From the NCBI RefSeq assembly GCF_001375535.1, contig NZ_LN831197.1, positions 3,125,366-3,189,365 on the forward strand: a stretch of 64,000 nucleotides of DNA. Reading direction: 5' to 3'. The stretch is from Bacillus niameyensis (GTDB lineage: Bacteria; Bacillota; Bacilli; Bacillales; Bacillaceae_C). This document shows positions 26,726-35,367 of this stretch, piece by piece. The notes below the pieces were generated by a model. That model had not been told where the DNA came from. It saw only the letters and a program-made list of their open reading frames with translations, and ran no database searches. Position 1 is the first letter of the stretch. Each line of letters starts with the position of its first letter. A program made the position numbers and the translations under genes.

Positions 26726-27820
26726 TTATTCGACAAAATTCGGGGTGTGCCAGGCACCTTCGAGAGTTCGGATAGCACTCGCGACTTCTTCTGCCGTGAC
26801 ACCGCTATCCTTCATTAGGTGAATCGATTCGTTCGGGCGGACAGTTTGTTCGGCAATTGCATTAACCCACTTTTCTGCTATTCCGAGATCCTGCAATCGT
26901 TTTGGTAAACCAAGTTTGTCGTAAAATTCTCCGTAAAGTTTTACATCTTCAAACTTTCCTTCTAAGACAAGTTGTACTAAGATGCCATAGGCTACTTTAT
27001 TTCCGTGCAAAATGGAGTGAGATTCGGGTACAATGGTTAATCCATTATGAACAGAATGGGCTCCCGCAATCCGGCCATATTGGTCACCAAACCCACCGAC
27101 CATTCCGCCAATCATGATAATCGTCTCAACCACACGAATAAAGTTATCTGTAACTTCCTTTTCCGTAGCAGCCTTGACAGCAGCCTCTCCATGCATAAGC
27201 ATTTCATCCGCACATAGTTTTGCCGTGTCATAAGCAATCTTAACTGGCATAGACATGGCGGGCAGTTGACTAATGATAACATCCGCTTCCACCCACTTTG
27301 CCAACGTATCACCAATTCCTGCAATAAGTATTGAAACAGGAGCATTGACGAGAATGCGAGGTTCAATTAATAATAGGTCGATACTAGATGGATATATTTC
27401 ATAGTGGGTCATGGCGCCTTCTTCATTATAGATAACACTGAGTGGCGTCCACGGCGCACAGTTCGAAGCGAGTGTCGGTATCAACACTTTTTTAATATTA
27501 CAAAGGTGGGCTGCTCCTTTTACCGTATCAAGCACTTTCCCGCCACCAACTCCAATAATCGCATCAGCTTCGAATTCATTTGCGAAGTTAGCAAGTCTAT
27601 TCATTTCTTCCAATGTGCATTCCCCGCCGTATTCGACATGCTCGCTTTGGATTGATGTGAAGGTTGGGAAAAAGGAGTTTGCGGCATTCCAAGATTTCTT
27701 GCCTGTAACAAGTAAAACACGGTGGATATTTCTTTCGAGTAAGCGTTCTTCCAATTTATCTAGAACGCCTATTTTACAAATGTATTCAGCAGGGGCACCG
27801 CGAACAATGATCTCCTCCAT
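26726..27820 (-). CDS. Iron-containing / GldA-like alcohol dehydrogenase family protein
   Basis: 364-residue NAD(P)-dependent dehydrogenase of the glycerol dehydrogenase/iron-ADH fold. The nucleotide-binding segment is DAIIGVGGGKVLDTVKGAA; metal ligands are expected in GIGDTLAKWVEAD (Asp), AHSVHNGL (His) and ESHSILHGNKVAYG (His). The substrate is unknown. The final residues (AWHTPNFVE) are encoded by copy 2 of a dispersed intergenic repeat, so the native C-terminus has been replaced or extended. AGGAGATG lies upstream of the ATG. Single-gene unit with its own terminator. Confidence 0.8.
   Translation of the reverse strand: MEEIIVRGAPAEYICKIGVLDKLEERLLERNIHRVLLVTGKKSWNAANSFFPTFTSIQSEHVEYGGECTLEEMNRLANFANEFEADAIIGVGGGKVLDTVKGAAHLCNIKKVLIPTLASNCAPWTPLSVIYNEEGAMTHYEIYPSSIDLLLIEPRILVNAPVSILIAGIGDTLAKWVEADVIISQLPAMSMPVKIAYDTAKLCADEMLMHGEAAVKAATEKEVTDNFIRVVETIIMIGGMVGGFGDQYGRIAGAHSVHNGLTIVPESHSILHGNKVAYGILVQLVLEGKFEDVKLYGEFYDKLGLPKRLQDLGIAEKWVNAIAEQTVRPNESIHLMKDSGVTAEEVASAIRTLEGAWHTPNFVE
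26730..26758 (-). repeat. Dispersed GTGCCAGGCAC repeat, copy 2 (inside a coding 3' end)
   Basis: Plus-strand TCGACAAAATTCGGGG followed by TGTGCCAGGCACC. Read on the minus strand it encodes the last nine residues and leads into the stop codon of the GldA-like gene. Confidence 0.8.
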
Positions 27821-27869
27821 ATGTGCAACATCTCCTATTTAGAAATAAGTATCTGCTATAAAAAGGTAA

Positions 27870-28005
27870 CTTAAAAAAATAATGATGGAAGTCAAAAGAA
27901 TAACAGCCAAACTTGAAAAATTATCTATACAAGTCAAAAGAATAATCCCAGACTCGAAAGAATAACGATGGCACTCAAAAAATTAGCCATCAAACTTGCG
28001 TAATT
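27870..28005. repeat. Degenerate 21-bp tandem array (array II)
   Basis: Six units at 27870, 27891, 27912, 27933, 27953 and 27974, lengths 21, 21, 21, 20, 21 and 21, plus a partial seventh. Typical units are GTCAAAAGAATAACAGCCAAA and CTCGAAAGAATAACGATGGCA; the first ten bases are conserved and the rest varies. It lies between metQ (upstream on the minus strand) and the GldA-like gene. Confidence 0.65.
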
Positions 28006-28041
28006 CGACAAAATTCGGGGCGTGCCAGGCACGCCCCGAAT
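28005..28041 (-). terminator. Dispersed repeat copy 3, acting as the likely metQ terminator
   Basis: Starts TCGACAAAATTCGGGG like the other copies, but here ATTCGGGGCGTGCC / GGCACGCCCCGAAT form a perfect 14-bp stem with a one-base centre. On the minus strand it begins 5 bases after the metQ stop and is followed by TTTTG. Confidence 0.75.
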
Positions 28042-28045
28042 CTAG

Positions 28046-28861
28046 TTATTTCATCCATTCTGGCTTTCCGAAGCCTTCGAATTGTTCGTCAATGATTTTT
28101 TCGAATTCAGCAGATTTGACGATTTCTACAAGGTCTTTCGCTAATTGTGAGTCTTCGTTATCAGCTTTAACTGCTACGACGTTACGATATTGGTCAGGCA
28201 TATTTTCAAGAGCTAAAGCGTCTAGTAAATTCATGTCAGCAGCTAACGCGAAGTTTCCTGGGACTGCGGCTAGATCAGTTCCTTCTACAGCTCTTGGTAA
28301 AGCACCTGCTTCCATTGGCTGGAACTTCAAATTCTTAACATTTGTCACGACATCTTTCTCCGAAGCTTTTAGTTCTTCCGCATTTGGATCTAATTCAATA
28401 AGGCCTTGATCTTTCAAAACTAAGAATGCACGAGCGGCATTGGATGGGTCGTTTGGAATGGCGATCGTAGCGCCGTCCTCAATTTCCTCGATTGATTTAA
28501 ATTTATTTGAGTAAATCCCCATCGGTGCTGTTGGAACGGTAATCAAAGCAGATAAATCCATTTCATTTTCTTTTTCAAAATTCTCAAGGTAAATCGTATG
28601 TTGGAATAAGTTTGCATCAATAGTATCTGTGTTTAACGCATTGTTTGGCTGAATATAGTCACTGAACTCTTGAACTTCTACTTTATAGCCCTTTTTCTCG
28701 AGCTCCGGCTTGATCGCCTTGTTTAACATATCACTATAAGGTCCTGGAGTTGCTCCCAGTTTAACTGACTTTTCATCTTGTTTATCCCCACTTTTATCTC
28801 CACAAGCAGCTAAAGCTACAACAAGTCCTAAAGCTAAAATACCGAGTAAAAACTTTTTCAT
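28046..28861 (-). CDS. metQ: Methionine ABC transporter substrate-binding lipoprotein MetQ
   Basis: 271-residue NlpA/MetQ-family lipoprotein that captures methionine outside the membrane for the MetNI transporter. Signal peptide with lipobox LAACGD (Cys about 20), then VKLGATPGPYSDMLN, EVQEFSDYIQPNNAL, DANLFQHTIYLENF and TIAIPNDPSNAARA, all typical of the family. Third gene of metNIQ, 12 bases after metI; AAGGGGAG precedes the ATG. Controlled with metN by the SAM riboswitch upstream. Confidence 0.95.
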   Translation of the reverse strand: MKKFLLGILALGLVVALAACGDKSGDKQDEKSVKLGATPGPYSDMLNKAIKPELEKKGYKVEVQEFSDYIQPNNALNTDTIDANLFQHTIYLENFEKENEMDLSALITVPTAPMGIYSNKFKSIEEIEDGATIAIPNDPSNAARAFLVLKDQGLIELDPNAEELKASEKDVVTNVKNLKFQPMEAGALPRAVEGTDLAAVPGNFALAADMNLLDALALENMPDQYRNVVAVKADNEDSQLAKDLVEIVKSAEFEKIIDEQFEGFGKPEWMK

Positions 28862-28873
28862 TATTTTCTCCCC

Positions 28874-29545
28874 TTATCTTTTATCTATCTTTTTTGCAAT
28901 TAAATCGCCAGTTATTTGTAAGAACTGAACGAGAATAATAAGAATTACGACAGTTGAAATCATAATCGTGTCATCATAGCGATAATAACCGAAGCGAATC
29001 GCCAAATCCCCGATACCTCCACCGCCGACAAAGCCCGCCATAGCGGAATAAGCAACTAAACTGATTAATGTTAAAGTAATGCCTTGCACAATGCTTGAGC
29101 GTGCTTCAGGCAGTAATACATCTGTAATGATCATCCAAGGCGTAGCACCGCCCGCTATAGCTGCCTCAATGACGCCCTTATCAATGTCCCGTAAGGCTGT
29201 TTCTACAACTCTCGCGAAAAATGGAATTGCGGCGACTGATAAGGCAACACAAGCCCCAGTCGGTCTGTATGGATTCCCAACAATAAATGTCGTTAAAGGA
29301 ATTAAGGCAACGATCAAAATGATGAATGGTATTGAACGAATTAAATTTGAGATAAAGCCTAGAATCGCATTGACGTAGCGATTTTGTAAAAATAGTCCCT
29401 GACTCGTACTAAACAAAATAATACCGAGTGGTAAACCGATAACAATCGCTATTCCGATAGAAATACTGATCATATAAAGCGTTTCTCCAAAGGCTTTCCA
29501 TATATCAGGTAACATTTCTACAAAGTGTTGAAAGTCAAAGGACAT
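28874..29545 (-). CDS. metP: Methionine ABC transporter permease MetI (MetP)
   Basis: 223-residue inner-membrane permease with five or six helices. The ABC-permease EAA loop region reads EAAIAGGATPWMIITDVLLPEA around residue 140, the contact site for MetN. The start lies inside the end of metN (11-base overlap) with a near-perfect GGAGGTGATCG ribosome site, so translation is coupled. Confidence 0.95.
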   Translation of the reverse strand: MSFDFQHFVEMLPDIWKAFGETLYMISISIGIAIVIGLPLGIILFSTSQGLFLQNRYVNAILGFISNLIRSIPFIILIVALIPLTTFIVGNPYRPTGACVALSVAAIPFFARVVETALRDIDKGVIEAAIAGGATPWMIITDVLLPEARSSIVQGITLTLISLVAYSAMAGFVGGGGIGDLAIRFGYYRYDDTIMISTVVILIILVQFLQITGDLIAKKIDKR

Positions 29546-30548
29546 TGTCGATCACCTCCACATGGGCACCGCGCTCTTCCATATAGGCAATTGCCTTCTC
29601 AACATTCGCCTGTTCACCATTTAATTCCATTAGGAAAAGACCAAGCGGCTGATCCTGAATATATTCAATCGTTCCATGTAAAAAGTTTCCTCTCACATGA
29701 TATTTTGCAATTGTATCGGAAATGATCCCTTGTCCAGCGACCTTCCCTTTGAAAAGAACTTTTACAAGACTGCCCTTCACTTCTTTCAAAATGGCATCCG
29801 GTACATGAAAAGAGACAACACTGCTTATAAATTCTTGCGCTAACGCTGTTTTTGGATTGGAAAAAATATCATATACAGAACCTTCCTCAATAACCCGACC
29901 ATCTTGCATGACCGCCATACGATCACAAATTTCTTTTACAACATCCATTTCGTGAGTAATGAGAACGATGGTTATATTTAGTTCGCGATTTATCTTTTTT
30001 AATAGATGTAAGATTGAAAGTGTCGTGTTTGGATCTAAAGCGGAAGTAGCTTCATCACAAAGTAGTATAGAAGGATTATTTGCTAGTGCTCTCGCAATCC
30101 CGACTCGTTGCTTTTGCCCGCCACTAAGTTGGGATGGGTAAACGTCAATCTTGTCCGAAAGTCCGACCATAGATAGTAATTCTTTAACTCGTTCTTGTCT
30201 TTTCCCCTTTGGTACCCGCGCGGCTTTTAATGCAAAAGCAATATTATCACCGACTGTTTTCTGACTGATGAGATGGAAGTGTTGAAAAATCATCCCGATT
30301 TTTAATCGCGCTTTTCGAAGTTCCTCCGTCGATAATTTTGTTATATCACGGTCATTTACAACGATACTGCCACTCGTTGGCCGCTCAAGTAAATTGATAC
30401 AACGCAGCAGCGAACTCTTTCCCGCGCCTGAATACCCAACAATTCCGAAAACTTCCCCTTCAGCGATCGTAAGTGAAACATTATCTACACCAGTCACTGT
30501 CCCGGTTTTTGTTTCATAGACTTTCGATAAATTCTGTATATCTAGCAT
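29535..30548 (-). CDS. metN: Methionine ABC transporter ATP-binding protein MetN
   Basis: About 337 residues. Walker A GYSGAGKSS near residue 36, Q-loop in MIFQHFHLIS, signature LSGGQKQRV, Walker B ILLCDEATSALDP, then the C-terminal regulatory NIL domain (last 80 residues, KVLFKGKVAGQGI) that senses methionine. I place the start at ATG 30548, which has AAGGGTGAT upstream; the in-frame GTG at 30557 lies inside that ribosome site. First gene of metNIQ, directly behind a SAM riboswitch. Confidence 0.95.
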   Translation of the reverse strand: MLDIQNLSKVYETKTGTVTGVDNVSLTIAEGEVFGIVGYSGAGKSSLLRCINLLERPTSGSIVVNDRDITKLSTEELRKARLKIGMIFQHFHLISQKTVGDNIAFALKAARVPKGKRQERVKELLSMVGLSDKIDVYPSQLSGGQKQRVGIARALANNPSILLCDEATSALDPNTTLSILHLLKKINRELNITIVLITHEMDVVKEICDRMAVMQDGRVIEEGSVYDIFSNPKTALAQEFISSVVSFHVPDAILKEVKGSLVKVLFKGKVAGQGIISDTIAKYHVRGNFLHGTIEYIQDQPLGLFLMELNGEQANVEKAIAYMEERGAHVEVIDNVL

Positions 30549-30562
30549 AGCAATCACCCTTA

Positions 30563-30720
30563 TAAAAAATAAAATGCTCCTTCAACTGAAAGAGCATCAT
30601 TAACGAAATGGAAATGAATTATCTTTCAGAATGAAATCATTCTGTAGGAATTGGCACCTTCCTTGTTTTACAAGGGGTTGCCGGACGTCATAGGGCCTTT
30701 CCCTCAGTCTCTCTTGATAA
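30563..30720 (-). promoter_or_regulatory. SAM-I (S-box) riboswitch of metNIQ
   Basis: Minus strand. The aptamer (30619-30720) opens with TTATCAAGAGAGACTGAGGG and contains the conserved GACGTCCGGCAACC, AAGGTGCCAATTCC and closing GAAAGATAA. The expression platform (30563-30598) is a terminator, ATGCTCTTTC / GAAGGAGCAT, followed by TTTTATTTTTT. S-boxes stop transcription when S-adenosylmethionine is bound, so methionine import is raised on starvation. Confidence 0.96.
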
Positions 30721-30820
30721 AATCCATATTTAATTGAATTAGTATGAATCAAATCATACGTTAGTTTCTGATTCTTGTCAATTACCTTTTTAAAAATAAT
30801 CTATACTAAGATAATAATTG

Positions 30821-31615
30821 CTATTTTTCTAGTATACGTGAATATAAATTTGGCCGGCGATCAGCATATACAGGGATGCGTTCCCTAATTTCATCTACAA
30901 TAGAGAAGTCAACATCGATAACAGCTAACTCTTCATTTTCAGAACCAGTCCACAACACATTACCCCATGGCTCAATGATCATCGATTGTCCGTTAAATTC
31001 ATTATTTGGATCACTTCCGGTACGATTAACGGCAATGACAAACATTTGATTTTCGATAGCGCGGGCTTGTAATAAAATTTTCCAATGATCAACTCGTGTT
31101 TTTGGCCATTGTGCCGGAACGAATAACACTTTTGCTCCTGTAAGTGCATGGGTGCGCAGCCACTCAGGGAAACGAATATCATAGCAAATGACACCACCAG
31201 CTTCAATCCCATCGAATTGGAAGCGATTAGCTGAATCCCCAGCTTCTAAATATAGATGTTCATCCATTAGTTTAAAAAGATGGGCTTTATCATATTCTCC
31301 AACAAGTTCACCTTTGTTGGAATAACTGTACATGGTATTATAAAAATGTTCCGATTTTTTTGTTGCAACAGAACCGCCAACAATATGCACGTGCAGTTCT
31401 TTTGCAAGAGCTGAAAAGAAGGCTTTTGTTCGCTGACCTTCAATATCCGCTGTTTGCTCAAGTTGATCAAGTGCATAACCGGTGTTCCACATTTCCGGCA
31501 ACACAATGAGCTCGGCCCCTTGACTTACCGCTTTGCGAATAAGTCTTTCGGCTTCTGCATAGTTTTGATCCGGGTTATTAAAGGCAACATTAAGTTGAAT
31601 GCAACCGATTTTCAT
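30821..31615 (-). CDS. mtnU: Carbon-nitrogen hydrolase, omega-amidase MtnU type
   Basis: About 264-residue nitrilase-superfamily amidase with the Glu-Lys-Cys triad in context: VLPEMWNTGY (Glu), YDKAHLFKL (Lys) and GGVICYDIRFPEW (Cys). The size and the divergent mtnE next door point to MtnU, which hydrolyses the 2-oxoglutaramate produced by the transaminase MtnE in methionine salvage. I chose ATG 31615, with GGGGTGAT upstream, rather than the 22-codon upstream extension to 31681. Confidence 0.87.
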   Translation of the reverse strand: MKIGCIQLNVAFNNPDQNYAEAERLIRKAVSQGAELIVLPEMWNTGYALDQLEQTADIEGQRTKAFFSALAKELHVHIVGGSVATKKSEHFYNTMYSYSNKGELVGEYDKAHLFKLMDEHLYLEAGDSANRFQFDGIEAGGVICYDIRFPEWLRTHALTGAKVLFVPAQWPKTRVDHWKILLQARAIENQMFVIAVNRTGSDPNNEFNGQSMIIEPWGNVLWTGSENEELAVIDVDFSIVDEIRERIPVYADRRPNLYSRILEK

Positions 31616-31682
31616 AGATCTATCACCCCTAGACAATTTAGCTAAAAGATTATAAGATTTGCCTGAGAAAAGCAAGCGCAAC

Positions 31683-31722
31683 TGCCCGTTAAGCGACGTA
31701 GAAGTTTCCTAGTCGCTGGGCA
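31683..31722. repeat. Interrupted hairpin between mtnU and mtnE
   Basis: TGCCC..AGCGAC / GTCGCT..GGGCA nested inverted repeat in the divergent promoter region. It does not match an S-box. It resembles GC-rich intergenic repeats of Bacillaceae (recalled, not searched). Confidence 0.45.
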
Positions 31723-31757
31723 CTGTAGCTAGACCATTAAGAAAAAGAGGTTTTCCT

Positions 31758-32921
31758 ATGGAACTTTCAAATAAAATGAAAAAACTCCCTAAACAATTCT
31801 TTGCCTCTCTTGTACAAAAGGTGGGGGCTGCTGTCGCGGAAGGAAGGGACGTCATTAATTTAGGGCAGGGTAACCCTGACCAGCCGACACCACCACATAT
31901 CGTAAAAGCACTACAACAATCAGCAGAAAATCCACTTTCACATAAATACTCCTTATTTAGAGGTCTTCCTGAATTTAAACAGGCGGCAGCCGATTTTTAT
32001 AAACGGGAATACAATGTGGATCTTGATCCAGAGACGGAAGTGGCTATTTTATTTGGTACAAAGGTTGGGTTAGTTGAGTTGCCAATGGCGATGTTAAATC
32101 CAGGTGACTTGATGTTGCTTCCTGATCCGGGTTATCCAGATTATTTATCGGGAATTGCCCTTGCTGAAGTTCAGTTTGAAACAATGCCATTGAAACCGGA
32201 AAATGGTTTTCTGCCTGATTATGATGCACTTCCTGATGAAGTGAAAGAACGGGCCAAGTTGTTATATATCAATTATCCGAACAATCCTACAGGTGCCGTG
32301 GCAGATTCTGCCTTCTTTGAAAAAACGGTCGCCTTCGCGAAAGAGCATAATATTGCCATTTCGCATGACTTTGCCTACGCTGCTATAGGCTTTGATGGTG
32401 AAAGACCGCCAAGCTTTTTACAGGCTGAAGGTGCAAAAGAAGTCGGGATAGAAATGTACACATTATCGAAAACATACAACATGGCGGGATGGCGTGTTGG
32501 TTTTGCCGTTGGAAATGCCGATATGATTGAAGCGATAAATCTTATTCAGGATCATCTGTTTTGCAGTTTATTTCCTGCGGTTCAGCATGCGGCAATCGCT
32601 GCACTTACAGAATCCCAAGAATGTGTAGATGAGCTAGTCGCACTTTACGAAGGCAGAAGGAATGCATTAGTAGAGGAATGTCATCGGATTGGTTGGAATG
32701 TCGAAGCGCCTAAGGGATCGTTTTTTGCATGGCTTTCTGTTCCCGAAGGATATTCGAGTGAGCAATTTGCAGATCTTTTACTAGAAAAAGCCGATATAGC
32801 GGTCGCTCCAGGAAACGGATTTGGCGAATATGGTGAAGGTTATGTACGCGCCGGGCTGTTAGTGGATAAAGAACGGCTGAGAGAAGGGGTTCGCCGCATC
32901 GAAAAATTAAAGCTATTTTAA
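31758..32921 (+). CDS. mtnE: Methionine-salvage transaminase MtnE
   Basis: 387-residue class I/II aminotransferase dependent on pyridoxal phosphate. Features are NLGQGNPDQPTPPHI at the N-terminus, YPNNPTGAVAD with the cofactor-binding Asn, and SKTYNMAGWRVGF with the Schiff-base lysine. In Bacillus MtnE converts 4-methylthio-2-oxobutyrate to methionine, with glutamine as a donor. The divergent mtnU and the nearby metNIQ support this over other aminotransferases. Followed by a strong terminator. No S-box precedes it. Confidence 0.85.
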   Translation: MELSNKMKKLPKQFFASLVQKVGAAVAEGRDVINLGQGNPDQPTPPHIVKALQQSAENPLSHKYSLFRGLPEFKQAAADFYKREYNVDLDPETEVAILFGTKVGLVELPMAMLNPGDLMLLPDPGYPDYLSGIALAEVQFETMPLKPENGFLPDYDALPDEVKERAKLLYINYPNNPTGAVADSAFFEKTVAFAKEHNIAISHDFAYAAIGFDGERPPSFLQAEGAKEVGIEMYTLSKTYNMAGWRVGFAVGNADMIEAINLIQDHLFCSLFPAVQHAAIAALTESQECVDELVALYEGRRNALVEECHRIGWNVEAPKGSFFAWLSVPEGYSSEQFADLLLEKADIAVAPGNGFGEYGEGYVRAGLLVDKERLREGVRRIEKLKLF

Positions 32922-32925
32922 TTAA

Positions 32926-32958
32926 AAGGACGGGCATTTGCATAAACGCCCGTTTTTT
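32926..32958 (+). terminator. Intrinsic terminator after mtnE
   Basis: ACGGGC / GCCCGT with an inner GCATTTGC fold, then six T. Confidence 0.85.
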
Positions 32959-32996
32959 ACTACAAAAAAATTTGGAATTGAAGGCGGTGTCAAGAC

Positions 32997-33518
32997 ATGA
33001 GATGGAAGAGATGGGCTCTGCTAGGAGGTACTTTCCTTATTCTGATAATATCTGTTTTGTTTTACGTCAAGTGCATCCCATCTGGAATCCTTTTACTAAG
33101 TGGAGTCCATAAAAATGATGTTGTGCTCGTTTCAGACAGTAATAAGTGGTTCCATCATTATCTATATGAAAAAGACGGAAAACTTGCTGGGATTTTAACT
33201 ATACAGCGCAAAGGAAATTCTCTGTTTTGGTCAAAATATTATAATAGTACAATCAAAACCGAAAACAAGGATGGGGTAAGAAGTATAATAGTTTTTAAGA
33301 CTAGTCAACCGACGATAAAAAATGGAATGCCTTTGCAAAACACTGTATGGGGCGGGGAAGTAGCCCTTAATGGAAATGTTGATCAGAACATTGATATTAT
33401 TTATAAAGGGGATATCAGACAACCTGATATAAAGAAAAAAGAGAATGGAAGGATCTACTTTTTCTATATATCTAATGATGTCGATAATACCGACCCAATA
33501 GATGTAAAGGTGAAATAA
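32997..33518 (+). CDS. Hypothetical membrane-anchored protein
   Basis: 173 residues: one N-terminal transmembrane helix (about 5-25, ALLGGTFLILIISVLFYV), then an extracytoplasmic, mostly beta-strand domain with no recognised motif. It may be a signal-anchored or exported protein. AAGGCGGTG precedes the ATG. No neighbours suggest a function. Confidence 0.6.
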   Translation: MRWKRWALLGGTFLILIISVLFYVKCIPSGILLLSGVHKNDVVLVSDSNKWFHHYLYEKDGKLAGILTIQRKGNSLFWSKYYNSTIKTENKDGVRSIIVFKTSQPTIKNGMPLQNTVWGGEVALNGNVDQNIDIIYKGDIRQPDIKKKENGRIYFFYISNDVDNTDPIDVKVK

Positions 33519-33618
33519 ACTTTTTCCGTTCACGTCGGCGAGCCCCTATATATTAAATACCTCACGTTTTGAGAAAAAGATAAACATACAGCTTACTTCA
33601 AATGCTTGCTGTCACAGT

Positions 33619-33634
33619 TTTTAACTAGTTAAAA
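33619..33634. promoter_or_regulatory. Perfect 16-bp palindrome in the 33519-33797 gap
   Basis: TTTTAACTAGTTAAAA. Possible operator for the gene at 33798; nothing else identifiable in this gap except a weak AAAGAGA / TCTCTTT hairpin at 33681-33710. Confidence 0.3.
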
Positions 33635-33797
33635 CCTTGTTTTGGGGGTGCGAGGCTGGCGTTGCTTGGGCGGTTCATGGAAAGAGAATTATGTATTTTA
33701 TCTCTTTTTTAATAATCGTATGTTAAGGTTAATCTGAATGTTTTGGTAGTTCCCTCTTATCTATACAAATTATCTAAAAAATTGGGGGAGGGTCAAT

Positions 33798-34325
33798 GTG
33801 AAACGACTGACAATTGGAAGGTTAAAAGATTACACACTTATATTCTTAGTTATTTTGTTGGTAGCAGGTGGTTTCAAATTTTATGATGAGAAGGCAGAAG
33901 AGAGAAGGCGACATGAATCGTTTTTAAATAATTTGTACTTTGAACTAATGAGAAGTGTTCATGTAATCGATTTAACGTTATCTTTTGACCCTGAAACAGA
34001 CGCGAACGAAAATCTTACTGGATTGTTATATTCCATTGAAGACCGATTGCAAAGTATAGAGCTTACACTAAAATTGGGTCAACATTGGGTTGATAAGGAT
34101 ATCCATTCTGCACGTTTTCAACTTAGTTTCTTATATAGAGAAGATATACCTGGTTTTAGTAAAGATGGTGTATTAGATAATAGTGAAAAATTATATTTGG
34201 AGACGCTTCGAGATGAGCTTGAGTCCATTCGTGAAGGTATGTACTCAGAAGAAACGAAACAAGAAAATCCCAATCTGACTATTAAACAATTGAATAAGTT
34301 AATTTCAGAAGCCAATAGAAAATAG
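33798..34325 (+). CDS. Hypothetical single-span membrane protein
   Basis: 175 residues: basic N-terminus, one transmembrane helix (about 13-28, LIFLVILLVAGGFKF), then a charged, mostly helical extracytoplasmic region that may form a coiled coil (DEKAEERRRHESFLNNLYF onwards). The GTG start at 33798 is preceded by GGGGGAGGG. Family not recognised. Separated from the sigY operon by a terminator. Confidence 0.6.
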   Translation: MKRLTIGRLKDYTLIFLVILLVAGGFKFYDEKAEERRRHESFLNNLYFELMRSVHVIDLTLSFDPETDANENLTGLLYSIEDRLQSIELTLKLGQHWVDKDIHSARFQLSFLYREDIPGFSKDGVLDNSEKLYLETLRDELESIREGMYSEETKQENPNLTIKQLNKLISEANRK

Positions 34326-34361
34326 ATTTATTGCATTTAAAAATGGATAGGAATAGCTAAG

Positions 34362-34390
34362 GGAACCTAAAACGATCGGTTCTTTTTTTT
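34362..34390 (+). terminator. Intrinsic terminator before the sigY promoter
   Basis: GGAACC..CGGTTC stem followed by eight T. Confidence 0.8.
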
Positions 34391-34452
34391 GTTATAGAAT
34401 TAACTTCCTTTCCACAGCAAATAGTGTGATTACAAATATTTTTTAAAAGAAA

Positions 34453-34478
34453 TGAACGATTGAAGAAAAACGAGCGTC
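34453..34478 (+). promoter_or_regulatory. SigY-type ECF promoter (autoregulatory)
   Basis: TGAACG (34453-34458), 16-base spacer, CGTC (34475-34478), 35 bases before the sigY start codon. This corresponds to the SigY promoter pattern known from Bacillus subtilis, where SigY transcribes its own operon. Confidence 0.75.
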
Positions 34479-34513
34479 CAATCTTATAGACGAACAGAAA
34501 GGAGGTTTTTTCG

Positions 34514-35044
34514 TTGAATCAGCGGGAAGAAAAGAAGCTGATTGTAAAGGCTAAAAAGGGAAATGATGAGGCGTTTACGACACTTTTTCAACACCATTAT
34601 AGTTTTATATATAAATATTTAATTAAATTAAGCCTTGACCCTGATTTGACGGATGACCTTCTTCAGGAAACGATGTTAAAGGCTTATATTCATCTCAAGG
34701 ATTTTAAGGGAGATTCAAAATTTTCAACTTGGTTAATTTCAATAGCCTCTAGAACTTTTTTAGATCACCAGCGCAAGGAAAAGCGAGAGCGAAAACGAGT
34801 GGAAAAGGTAAAGCATGATACTTTACGAAAAGTGAGATGGACTGTGACTAGGGATGGATATGAATGGACTGAGTATATGACTCAATTTGCTGAACTTGAC
34901 CCGGATATTCGGGCACCGATACTTCTAAGGCATTATTATGGTTTTACTTATGAAGAAATTGCCGTCATGTTGAATTTAAAAGAAGGAACGGTAAAAAGCC
35001 GAGTCCATAATGGAATTAAACAGATTCGAAAGGAGTGGTCGTGA
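34514..35044 (+). CDS. sigY: ECF RNA polymerase sigma factor SigY
   Basis: 176 residues with sigma region 2 ([19 protein letters not shown], then [17 protein letters not shown]) and region 4 ([20 protein letters not shown], then [18 protein letters not shown]). The following gene order, yxlC-D-E-F-G, is diagnostic for SigY. TTG start with AAGGAGG upstream. Its stop overlaps the start of yxlC (TGATG). Activity is held down by the YxlC/YxlD proteins in Bacillus subtilis. Confidence 0.93.
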   Translation: MNQREEKKLIVKAKKGNDEAFTTLFQHHYSFIYKYLIKLSLDPDLTDDLLQETMLKAYIHLKDFKGDSKFSTWLISIASRTFLDHQRKEKRERKRVEKVKHDTLRKVRWTVTRDGYEWTEYMTQFAELDPDIRAPILLRHYYGFTYEEIAVMLNLKEGTVKSRVHNGIKQIRKEWS

Positions 35045-35367
35045 TGAAGAACAATGATCAAGAGTGGATCGATCAATTCAAACGGGATATGAAAAAGCTG
35101 GATGATTCCCATACACCAAAAATTCCGGATCAATGGCAGTTAATGAATACGTTAAATGAATTTAAGGTTAAACATAAACGGGCCTTCAAGCGGGAGTTAG
35201 CATTGTTCCTACTTACAGCTCTCGTTATTTTGACTTCCTATATGGTGTTTGCTCTAAAGTTGCCTTCATCATTTATTTGGATTCAAGGACTGGCCTTGCT
35301 TGCGACTCCAACTATATATTTTGCGGAAAAGCGTAAGAAAAAGCGGGTGAGCGAATATGAATTCTGA
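35044..35367 (+). CDS. yxlC: YxlC, negative regulator of SigY
   Basis: 107 residues: a hydrophilic N-terminal half (DQEWIDQFKRDMKKLDD) and two transmembrane helices (about 55-72 and 77-92). In Bacillus subtilis YxlC with YxlD opposes SigY, probably as a membrane anti-sigma complex. I chose ATG 35044, overlapping the sigY stop, over GTG 35035. Overlaps yxlD by 11 bases. Confidence 0.85.
   Translation: MKNNDQEWIDQFKRDMKKLDDSHTPKIPDQWQLMNTLNEFKVKHKRAFKRELALFLLTALVILTSYMVFALKLPSSFIWIQGLALLATPTIYFAEKRKKKRVSEYEF

Noticed and set aside
33681..33710. Terminator AAAGAGA / TCTCTTTTTT
   Set aside because: Stem is A/T-rich with a 13-base loop and is not close to a gene end; too weak to call.
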